Source: Haladaptatus cibarius D43 (lineage in GTDB: Archaea > Halobacteriota > Halobacteria > Halobacteriales > Haladaptataceae). Taken from it: a DNA stretch of 64,000 bases. The notes beneath the pieces were generated by a model. That model was given only the letters and a program-made list of their open reading frames with translations, did not search any database and was not told the origin of the DNA. Where the stretch lies: assembly GCF_000710615.1 (NCBI RefSeq), contig NZ_JDTH01000002.1, positions 736,082-800,081 on the forward strand, in the 5' to 3' direction. Of this stretch, positions 57,491 to 64,000 are shown piece after piece; position 1 is the first letter of the stretch, and each line of letters starts with the position of its first letter. Position numbers and translations under genes: made by a program.

Positions 57491-59592
57491 TGGGCCTGCT
57501 CAACTTTGTTCCGCTCGTTTTCGCGCTGTGTCTGCTCGCACCCGTCGCGCTGTCGCCAATCAGCAAGACGGCTTATCGAACCGTCACCCGATTCTCCCTG
57601 CAAACGTTCGGCACCTACGTCCAAGACAGCGGGCGGCGGCGTGCGAAACGCTCCGACGTACTCCAGTCCGCCCACGTCGGGGAAACCTACCGACTGTACG
57701 CCTCGAAAACGTGGGTGTACTCCGCACTGGCCGCGGTTTCGGGGAGCATCATCGGCGTCTATCTCGTCGGATTGGTGCTGTCCCTGCTTTCTGTCTCTCC
57801 CGAATCGGTTCGGCAAACACTTCCGTCGCAGTTCGTGTTTCTCGCGGACTTGCTTTCGGTTCCGAACCTCTCGCTCGGCGAACTGTTCGTCCTGTTGTTG
57901 TTCAGCAGTGCGACGGTCGGGTTGCTCGGCGGACTGCTGACCTACTGGCTTCGGTGGGAAACGCCCTCCCATCGTGGGAGCGCCCGCGCCAGACAAATCG
58001 ACGCCAGTCTCGCGCGAACCGTGGCGTTCATCTACGCCCTCTCGCGCAGTGGGATGGCGTTCCCCGAAATCATGCGAACCCTGGCGCGAAACCGGGACGT
58101 GTACGGCGAAACCGCGGAGGAAATCGCGGTCGGCGTGAAGGCGATGGACTTGTTCGGACTCGACATGCTGACCGCCATCCGACAGATGGCGCGTCAATCC
58201 CCGAGCGAGAAGTTCGAGGAGTTCGGCGACAATTTGGCTAGCGTGCTCCAAAGCGGGCAAAGCCTTCCCTCGTACCTGCACGACCAGTACGAGCGCTATC
58301 AGAAAGATGCCAAAGTGCAACAGGAGGCGTTTTTGGAACTGCTGGCGACGTTGGCCGAGGGGTACGTCTCCCTGTTCGTCGTCGGCCCGCTCCTCCTCAT
58401 CACCATCCTCGTCGTCATCGGCCTGATGGGAATGGCGGACACGCTCACGATTCTGTACCTGATGGCGTACCTGTTCATTCCCCTCGGAAACCTCGGATTC
58501 GTGGTCTACCTCGACAGTATCACCGAATCGCTGAGCGTTAGTAAGGAAACGCGGAAACTGCTCGAATCGAATCATCTCGACGTGCGCCGCGCCAGCGACC
58601 CTGACGCCGGACGCGCGGTCAGCGACGGCGGATTTTCTCCCGTCAACGAGGAACGACTGAACGCCTACGACAGGTTCGAGGGGATTCGAACCGCGCTCTC
58701 CGACCCGTTCCGCGTCGTGCGCGAAGAACCGGTGACCATCCTCTACGTGACGATTCCTCTCGCATTTCTTTCCGTCCCCATTCGTCTCGCGCCGGAAATC
58801 GGAGCAGGAACGGTCACACTCGCCTCCGCGGACGACGTACTCGTACAGGCCACTCTGTTCGTGCTGGGGACGTTTGCGGTCGTCCGAGAGATGAAACGAC
58901 GACGGATGAAAGCAATCGAGGCCGCCGTCCCCGACCTGTTAGACCGCCTCGCCAGCGTCAACGAAGCCGGAATGACCGTGGTCGAGAGTTTCCGGCGCGT
59001 CACGAGCACCGACCTCGGCGTGTTGAACGCGGAACTACAGCGAATGTGGCGCGACATCGAATGGGGAACCGACACCGCAACCGCACTCCGGCGGTTCGAA
59101 CACCGCGTCGATACGCCGACGATTACGCGCGTCGTGACTCTCGTGACGAACGCGATGCATGCAAGCGGTGACGTGGGGCGAGTGCTTCGAATCGCGGCGG
59201 ACGAAGCACAGGCGTCCCGGCGACTGAAACGACAGCGTGCACAGGAGATGATGACCTACCTCATCATCATCTACATCTCGTTTTTCGTCTTCCTCGTCAT
59301 CGTGGTGGCGCTCTCCACCATCCTCATGCCCGCGCTCGAAACCCTCCCCGAGGCGAACGCGGGCGGCAACGCCCCAACGGGTGGAAGTCTCGGCGGGTTG
59401 GGCAACATTGCAGGCGTGGATTTCGACGCGTACCGACTCGTCTTCTTCCACACCGCGCTGATGCAGGCCCTCTTCTCCGGGTTCGTCGCGGGGAAGATGG
59501 GTGAAGGCAAGATACGCGACGGCACGAAACACGCGACCGCGATGTTCGCCATCGCCTACGTCGTCTTCCTCGTGCTCCAGTATTTCCTGTAG
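57490..59592 (+). CDS. Archaeal pilus platform membrane protein (T2SS-F/TadC type, PilC-like)
   Basis: 700 residues. Two T2SSF repeats: first around LARTVAFIYALSRSGMAFPEIMRTLARNRDVYGETAEEIAVGVKAMDLFGLDMLTAIR, second around LLDRLASVNEAGMTVVESFRRVTSTDLGVLNAELQRMWRDIEWGTDTATALRRF, each followed by membrane helices (nine or so in total). It is the inner-membrane partner of the ATPase just upstream, with which it overlaps by one base. Duplicated-F-domain platforms of this length are usual in haloarchaea. No pilin or prepilin peptidase gene is adjacent. Confidence 0.92.
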   Translation: MGLLNFVPLVFALCLLAPVALSPISKTAYRTVTRFSLQTFGTYVQDSGRRRAKRSDVLQSAHVGETYRLYASKTWVYSALAAVSGSIIGVYLVGLVLSLLSVSPESVRQTLPSQFVFLADLLSVPNLSLGELFVLLLFSSATVGLLGGLLTYWLRWETPSHRGSARARQIDASLARTVAFIYALSRSGMAFPEIMRTLARNRDVYGETAEEIAVGVKAMDLFGLDMLTAIRQMARQSPSEKFEEFGDNLASVLQSGQSLPSYLHDQYERYQKDAKVQQEAFLELLATLAEGYVSLFVVGPLLLITILVVIGLMGMADTLTILYLMAYLFIPLGNLGFVVYLDSITESLSVSKETRKLLESNHLDVRRASDPDAGRAVSDGGFSPVNEERLNAYDRFEGIRTALSDPFRVVREEPVTILYVTIPLAFLSVPIRLAPEIGAGTVTLASADDVLVQATLFVLGTFAVVREMKRRRMKAIEAAVPDLLDRLASVNEAGMTVVESFRRVTSTDLGVLNAELQRMWRDIEWGTDTATALRRFEHRVDTPTITRVVTLVTNAMHASGDVGRVLRIAADEAQASRRLKRQRAQEMMTYLIIIYISFFVFLVIVVALSTILMPALETLPEANAGGNAPTGGSLGGLGNIAGVDFDAYRLVFFHTALMQALFSGFVAGKMGEGKIRDGTKHATAMFAIAYVVFLVLQYFL

Positions 59593-59659
59593 CCGTCTCG
59601 CCGATTGTTCTGACCCGCCGACCCGCAGGACATTTGCCTCCCGGCCCGAGAGTTCGGGT

Positions 59660-60301
59660 ATGGAACCGAACAGGGGTGACGTGCAGGCCACCTACGACCG
59701 AATCGCGGCGCATTTCGCCAAGACGCGGGAGTACGCGTGGCCCGAAGTCGAATCCTTTCTCGACGGGCGAACTGCCGACACAGCCCTCGACCTCGGATGC
59801 GGAAACGGGCGACATGCGGAGTTGTTGACCGCGCACGCGAAGCGCGTCGTCGGGGCAGACGTGAGCGCGGGCCTGCTGGCGGAAGCCAGCGCCCGCGCTC
59901 GGGAACGAGGATTCGAAGCCGACCTCGTCCAGTGCGATGCGGCGCGAATCCCGCTGACGGAGAACGCAATCGACCTCGCGGTGTACGTCGCAACGCTTCA
60001 TCACCTGCCGACGAGAGACGCACGAATCAGCAGTTTGGACGAACTGGCGCGCGTACTGTCACCCGACGGCGTTGCACTGGTCAGCGCGTGGAGCACGGCC
60101 CACGACAAGTTCGACCAAGAGGATGCCTTCGATACGACCGTGGACTGGACGCTTCCCGGTGGGGAAACTGTGCCGCGGTTTTACCACATCTACTCGCCCG
60201 ACGAGTTTCGGGAGGACGTCGCGGAAAGCGCGCTCGTTCCCGAGAACGTGTCGATTTCGAGTGGGAACTGCTACGCCGTGGTTCGTGGGCGGAAACAGTA
60301 A
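59660..60301 (+). CDS. Trm9-like SAM-dependent methyltransferase
   Basis: 213 residues. Motif I is ALDLGCGNGRHAELL, motif II region VVGADVSAGLLAEA, and motif IV-like YVATLHHLPTRDARISSLDELARVLSPDGVALVSAWS. The N-terminus VQATYDRIAAHFAKTREYAWPEVESFL closely follows Trm9/ALKBH8, which methylates the wobble uridine side chain of tRNA (Trm9 has Y-N-E-I-A-x-x-F-S-x-T-R-x-x-P-W-P), but no Trm112 partner gene is visible. Function in haloarchaea is by resemblance. It lies directly before a tRNA-Gly gene, which may be chance. Confidence 0.82.
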   Translation: MEPNRGDVQATYDRIAAHFAKTREYAWPEVESFLDGRTADTALDLGCGNGRHAELLTAHAKRVVGADVSAGLLAEASARARERGFEADLVQCDAARIPLTENAIDLAVYVATLHHLPTRDARISSLDELARVLSPDGVALVSAWSTAHDKFDQEDAFDTTVDWTLPGGETVPRFYHIYSPDEFREDVAESALVPENVSISSGNCYAVVRGRKQ

Positions 60302-60349
60302 CACCCTTAAACGGGGATGCACAATTTGGAAGTACATTCGTATTCGAGT

Positions 60350-60393
60350 GCACCGGTGGTGAGCAAATCCTTCGGATTTGCGAACCTCGGTGC
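60350..60393 (+). other. tRNA-Gly-like minihelix just upstream of the tRNA gene
   Basis: GCACCGGTGGT at 60350-60360 repeats exactly the first 11 bases of tRNA-Gly (60413-60423). Its GCACCG pairs with CGGTGC at 60388-60393 to form an acceptor-like stem enclosing a perfect hairpin GCAAATCC/GGATTTGC with loop TTC (60363-60381). A second stem, 60388-60399 with 60407-60418, can instead pair the same CGGTGC with the 5' end of the real tRNA. Confidence 0.5.
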
Positions 60394-60412
60394 GAACTCG
60401 AAGCGAGAGTTT

Positions 60413-60483
60413 GCACCGGTGGTCTAGTGGTAGGACCTGAGCCTTCCAAGCTCATGGCACGGGTTCAAGTCCCGTCCGGTGCA
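60413..60483 (+). tRNA. tRNA-Gly (UCC)
   Basis: 71-base cloverleaf: acceptor GCACCGG/CCGGTGC, discriminator A, a short D-arm (TGGTCTAGTGGTAGGA), anticodon stem GAGCC-type with loop CTTCCAA (anticodon TCC), and T-arm CGGG/CCCG around TTCAAGT. No intron, no encoded CCA. A minihelix copying its first bases lies 63 bases upstream. Confidence 0.94.
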
Positions 60484-60597
60484 TTTTACCACACACTGCA
60501 TTTTGATTCGTAGTCACACGTTTAGCGATTCGAGCGACTCCCAATCGGCCGCCAAGTCGCCAACTGCTTAGGCATTTACTCCATACACTCCGATTTG

Positions 60598-61044
60598 ATG
60601 GACTTCGATTCCATTTCCCCGACCCGTTTCGTGGCGGCCCAACTCGCGGTCGTCGTCGCGGTGATTCATCTGACGCTGGGCGCGTTCAACTGGATTCGCT
60701 GGGTGGATGCCGGATTCATCATCCCTCGTGACCTTCGGTGGCCCCTGTTCGTTCTCTCCGGACTGCTCATCGTCATCGGACTGTTTCTCGCCGCGGCGGG
60801 CCGGTACGAAAAACCGGTGTACGCTGGCGGCATCGTACTCATGCTGGTCTACATCCTCGGCTACTTCGGCTGGCATCTCACCGGGCACCGACCACTGCTC
60901 TTGTTCGGCGAGGGACACCTCCACGAAGGGCCGTTTTTACCGTTCGTTCTCGACCACCTGCTCGCTGGCCCGGTGAAGTTCGTCGCCCTCGTCTCCGAGT
61001 TTAGTCTGCTTCTGTTGTTGGTGTATCTGCTGATTCGGGAGTGA
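60598..61044 (+). CDS. Four-helix membrane protein (unknown)
   Basis: 148 residues with four hydrophobic segments: FVAAQLAVVVAVIHLTLGAFNW, WPLFVLSGLLIVIGLFLAAAG, VYAGGIVLMLVYILGYFGWHL and PVKFVALVSEFSLLLLLVYLLI. Histidines in VIHLTLG, GWHLTGH and GEGHLHEGP resemble ligands in other small membrane redox proteins, but no cofactor motif is certain. Single gene; haloarchaeal unknown. Confidence 0.7.
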   Translation: MDFDSISPTRFVAAQLAVVVAVIHLTLGAFNWIRWVDAGFIIPRDLRWPLFVLSGLLIVIGLFLAAAGRYEKPVYAGGIVLMLVYILGYFGWHLTGHRPLLLFGEGHLHEGPFLPFVLDHLLAGPVKFVALVSEFSLLLLLVYLLIRE

Positions 61045-61182
61045 TATGAAAAGCGAGAAACGGAGCCGAGTCGCTGACTTTCGTCGGAAATACGACCTCC
61101 ACTCGTGTTTCCGTGGTGGAAATGCGCAATACCCCATTTTTCTGTCAGTCGATGGTAGTTCCGACATCAATGAAACCGTCAC

Positions 61183-61281
61183 CGCACCCGCCCACACCTC
61201 CCCAACCGACTCCCTCACTCGCTGTCGCTCGTTCAGTCGTCCCTCGCGCGGGCGCACCTTCTGGTGCGCCTTCGCGCGCCA
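61183..61281. repeat. Dispersed repeat copy B (hairpin-bearing)
   Basis: Ordered matches to 48025-48114 on the same strand, including an 18-base identical block TCGTCCCTCGCGCGGGCG. Its hairpin is CGCGCG-GGCGCACC, loop TTCT, GGTGCGCC-TT-CGCGCG (61245-61278). The stem sequence differs from copy A while full pairing is kept. Confidence 0.6.
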
Positions 61282-61309
61282 CTGGGATTGGGGAAATTCA
61301 CGAAACCGT

Positions 61310-61654
61310 TTAAACCAGCGCACGCGCAAGGCCGCCAATCGTCCCCGCGGCGAGCGGAATCGCCACCAACAGTACGGTAATCTGGCCCATTCCGAGGGCG
61401 GGGGTGAGCGACCCATAAAACGCCAGCAGGGAGAGGAAAACGAGAAGCGAAAGAACGCCGAAACCTAATCCGGCCAGAACACCGCGTTTCCAGTTTTTCG
61501 TCGGGAAGCTGACCAGCATCCCGCCGACCAGCAGGCCGAGCCAGTGAACCCACGCGAGGGCGAGTCCGATGACGACACCGGCACCGACCGCAAGCAAACG
61601 GTGGGTCGGATTCGCTCGAAGTTCGGCGAGTGGACTTTCATCGAATCGACTCAT
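61310..61654 (-). CDS. Small multi-helix membrane protein
   Basis: 114 residues: cytosolic MSRFDESPLAELRANPTHR, then helices LLAVGAGVVIGLALAWVHWLGLLVGGMLV, RGVLAGLGFGVLSLLVFLSLLAFYG and MGQITVLLVAIPLAAGTIGGLARAL. Its ATG overlaps the acylase stop by 4 bases (ATGA), so it is translated from the same message and probably accompanies the acylase at the membrane. Function unknown. Confidence 0.72.
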   Translation of the reverse strand: MSRFDESPLAELRANPTHRLLAVGAGVVIGLALAWVHWLGLLVGGMLVSFPTKNWKRGVLAGLGFGVLSLLVFLSLLAFYGSLTPALGMGQITVLLVAIPLAAGTIGGLARALV

Positions 61655-64000
61655 TGCTCGCCTCCGTCGAACGTAACCGCCACGTCGCCGCGGATTTCGA
61701 GCGGCATGGGTTTGTACTCCGTGTCCGCCCACGCTTTCAGTTGGTCGCGGTAGTGATCGGAGAAATAATCTCCCGAGTTACCGCCCGGAATGATGGCCTC
61801 CGAATCGCTCCCCGTCGGGCATATCATGCGCCAACTACTGCCGACTGCCGACTCGACGCGATAGTTGTTCACCGTGTGAGCCGACCCGTCTGTCGGCAGC
61901 TCGGGATAATTTAGGAACGACTGGTCGAACGGGTGGGTGATGGTTCGGGTCGTGTTGTAGTCGCCGAACGTTTCGTACCCTTCCTCGTCAATCGTCTCCA
62001 CGGCAGTTCGCAGGGCGCGAACCATCGTGCCCTGCTTTCCGCCGTCGCCGAACCAGCGGCCTGTCGCCGAACCTTCGAGGTTCGCAAGCGCCCAATCTCG
62101 CGGGTAGTAGCTTTCGTCCAATCCCGCTTGTTCGAACTCGTCGCCGAACGTCTCGTCGTGAAACGCGTCGAACCAGTGGACGAACAGCAGGGCACCCCGA
62201 GAGTCGCGTTCCATCCTGAAATTCCAGTCTGCCAGCATTTCGACTGGCGACTGAAGGTCATTCTCCCCGCTTGCGGATTCGACCAGTTCCGGCACGAGAT
62301 TTCGGGCGCGGATGTCGAACGTGTCGTCCTGAATCCGTTTCATTGTCGCCACGTCGATGTCGCTGGATTCGGCCGCCTCGTCCAGCATCTCGTAGATTCG
62401 TTCTCCGCGATACGGACTGGAGTAGCCCTCCGAAAGGTACGGGTCGTCTGTCACTCGCTGGTTCGCGGTCGCCAGCACGTCGGGGTTGACGACGTGCGGT
62501 TTCTCTTCGAACGGGACGAATCCCTCCCACGACGAGACGCCAAAGGGAGTGAATCCTTCCCATTCGCCTTCTCCGGCAGAACCGTCGAAGATTCGATTTC
62601 CGCGAACTTGCTCCCCATCTACCATCCGCCGCGGAATTCGCCCCGTGACGTAGTAGAGCGTGTTGCCGGATTCGTCCGCGTACACGAGATTCTGCGTCGG
62701 CAGGTCGAACTGCCGAGTCGCAGAAAGAACGTCCTCCATCCCCTCGCTCTTTGCGTACTGATGAATCGCCAGCGTCGTCTCGGTCGCCGTGTGGCCAGTC
62801 CACGCGACGCCGACGCGGTGGCCTTCGCGCTCCAGCATCGGCCCGTGAACCGTCTTCCGGGTGGTTATGGTTCTGTTCTCGCCGTCCGCGACCTCGATTT
62901 CTCGCTGTTCCGTCTCGAATTGCCGCCACTCATTTCGGTAGCGATAACGATTTCCGTCCGTCTCGTACCGATAGAAGTCGATAACGTCCGCCCCGGTGTT
63001 CGTGAAGCCCCACGCTCCGGCGTGATTTTCCCCGATGACGACGAACGGGACACCCGGGAAGGTGACGCCGCGTGTCCGCGTTTCGCCGACTTCGAGATTC
63101 ATCTCGTACCAGACCGGCGGGGCCATCAGACTGAGGTGCGGGTCGTTCGCCACGATTGGCTGGCCGCTTTTCGTGTGGTTCCCGGAGACGACCCAGCTGT
63201 TCGACCCGATTCCGTGGTCGCGTTCGAACTCGCCCAACCAGTCAAGTAGAGGCGTTCCGACCGAATCCACCGCCGATGTTCCGTCGCTTCCGCTCACCGA
63301 TTTCCTCTCGCTTTCCGTCGCTGATTTCTCGGCGGTTAGTTCGCCTGGCGAACCAACCGCGTTCGTGGACTCCTCACTGGCATCCCCGTCGTTTCGGATG
63401 ATGGGCGAATCGTGGTCGAGGCGTGCCGGATACAGTTGATTTGCGGCCTCCTTTCCGAGCACCTCGGCGACCTTCGCCCGGCGCAGTGTTAGAAAACTTC
63501 CCGTCAGATTCCACGAAATCTGTTTTTCCATCAACATCGTGTCCGCGGGCGTCCACGAGTCGGGTTCGTACTCCAACAGGGAAAATTCGAGCGGGAGCGG
63601 TTCGTTCTCGATGTAGCTGTTAACGCCGTCGGAAAACGCCCGAACGAGGTCGCCGGTTTCGGTGTCGGCAACGTGGTTCCACGTCGCTGCCGCCGCGCCC
63701 GCGAAATCCATCCGGATGTGGAACTCGTCGCTCGAAACCGTCGATTCGCCGACCACGGCGGACACTTCCCCGCGCATCAGTCGGCGCTGAAGGTCGAGTT
63801 GAAACAGTCTGTCCCTCGCCTGTGCGTAGCCAACCGCGAAGTAAAGTGCCTCCTCGCGTTCGGCGGTGATATTCGGAACCCCGTCCTCATCGTATCGAAG
63901 TTCCGCCGAACCGTAGGAACTTTCCACCCGGGAGTTGGTGCGGTCGGTCGCACCCTCCCACGCCGTCCCGCTGAGTGGGGCAAACTGCTGGAGATAGCTC
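61651..64000 (-). CDS. Penicillin-acylase-family Ntn hydrolase (N-terminus beyond right edge)
   Basis: The frame is open past the edge (SYLQQFAPLSGTAWEG upstream of the first visible GTG), so the start is missing; about 782 residues are seen. Ntn-hydrolase acylases self-cleave before a Ser that becomes the catalytic N-terminus: here HGIGSNSWVVSGNHTKSG, Ser after Gly. Other landmarks: YDEDGVPNITAEREEALYFAVGYAQARDRLFQLDLQRRLMRGEVSAVVG (alpha chain), PIVANDPHLSLMAPPVWYEMNLEV, GVTFPGVPFVVIGENHAGAWGFTNTGADVIDFY, and LATANQRVTDDPY. Families of this type hydrolyse amides including penicillins and acyl-homoserine lactones; the natural substrate is unknown. The region between the chains (TAEKSATESERKSVSGSDGTS) is the expected spacer. 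Confidence 0.92.
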   Translation of the reverse strand, partial: SYLQQFAPLSGTAWEGATDRTNSRVESSYGSAELRYDEDGVPNITAEREEALYFAVGYAQARDRLFQLDLQRRLMRGEVSAVVGESTVSSDEFHIRMDFAGAAAATWNHVADTETGDLVRAFSDGVNSYIENEPLPLEFSLLEYEPDSWTPADTMLMEKQISWNLTGSFLTLRRAKVAEVLGKEAANQLYPARLDHDSPIIRNDGDASEESTNAVGSPGELTAEKSATESERKSVSGSDGTSAVDSVGTPLLDWLGEFERDHGIGSNSWVVSGNHTKSGQPIVANDPHLSLMAPPVWYEMNLEVGETRTRGVTFPGVPFVVIGENHAGAWGFTNTGADVIDFYRYETDGNRYRYRNEWRQFETEQREIEVADGENRTITTRKTVHGPMLEREGHRVGVAWTGHTATETTLAIHQYAKSEGMEDVLSATRQFDLPTQNLVYADESGNTLYYVTGRIPRRMVDGEQVRGNRIFDGSAGEGEWEGFTPFGVSSWEGFVPFEEKPHVVNPDVLATANQRVTDDPYLSEGYSSPYRGERIYEMLDEAAESSDIDVATMKRIQDDTFDIRARNLVPELVESASGENDLQSPVEMLADWNFRMERDSRGALLFVHWFDAFHDETFGDEFEQAGLDESYYPRDWALANLEGSATGRWFGDGGKQGTMVRALRTAVETIDEEGYETFGDYNTTRTITHPFDQSFLNYPELPTDGSAHTVNNYRVESAVGSSWRMICPTGSDSEAIIPGGNSGDYFSDHYRDQLKAWADTEYKPMPLEIRGDVAVTFDGGEQ

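Overview
The window is a GC-rich piece of a halophilic archaeon (class Halobacteria) chromosome. The evidence is very acidic predicted proteins, a TFB-type general transcription factor, MBF1, NreA, CoaBC, an F420-dependent oxidoreductase, HalOD1 domains, Tat-type lipoproteins (RR...LAGC), a haloarchaeal type IV pilin, and many genes whose TATA-like element sits about 25 bases before the start codon (leaderless transcripts). The genus cannot be fixed from sequence alone; Haladaptatus or a relative is a guess.

Layout. 1-1.4 kb: an overlapping methylase-like gene (cut by the left edge) and a tyrosine recombinase, probably the end of a mobile element. 1.7-8.4 kb: Tat lipoprotein with LVIVD-like repeats, membrane hydrolase, two HalOD1 proteins, DinB polymerase, triose-phosphate isomerase and an F420 enzyme. 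8.5-9.15 kb: an extraordinary Gln/Arg/Gly-rich protein. 9.2-19.7 kb: housekeeping and information genes (hisC-adenylate kinase-CDP-alcohol transferase, MBF1, NreA, TFB, RNase HI, RosR-like PadR regulator, pyrophosphatase, DHH-like protein, phosphodiesterase). 19.8-28.8 kb: transporters, a CapA-like lipoprotein, SRPBCC protein, zinc finger, FAD protein, Gdx-type SMR exporter, ABC exporter and CoaBC. 28.9-32.8 kb: an AT-rich, decaying accessory island with a broken Tat-secreted small protein, a frameshifted FilR1-like regulator, an orphan pilin and a frameshifted HNH protein with four homing-endonuclease-associated repeats, followed by about 0.8 kb of hairpin-rich noncoding DNA. 32.8-36 kb: hpt and a run of small membrane proteins. 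36.1-42.8 kb: a five-gene peptide ABC transporter operon. 44.1-46.6 kb: initiator tRNA-Met and a giant DUF2298 membrane protein. 46.6-53.4 kb: a nucleoside salvage locus (uridine phosphorylase, cytidine deaminase and a BMP-type nucleoside ABC transporter). 53.5-64 kb: a GlmM-like mutase, pilus ATPase and membrane platform (PilB/PilC type), Trm9-like methyltransferase, tRNA-Gly(UCC), and a penicillin-acylase-family protein cut by the right edge.

How parts connect. The nucleoside transporter, deaminase and phosphorylase form one import-and-salvage pathway. DinB and NreA both end in a QxxLxxF PCNA-binding tail, so two repair proteins in the window are predicted clients of the sliding clamp. The pilin near 30.6 kb could use a PilB/PilC pair such as the one at 56-59.6 kb, but they are unlinked. 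Noncoding DNA repeatedly holds tight abutting hairpins (24.1, 32.5, 48.1, 60.4 and 61.25 kb), two of which keep pairing through compensating changes, and a 30-base perfect palindrome lies before the EamA transporter gene. No CRISPR array, rRNA or complete insertion sequence is seen.
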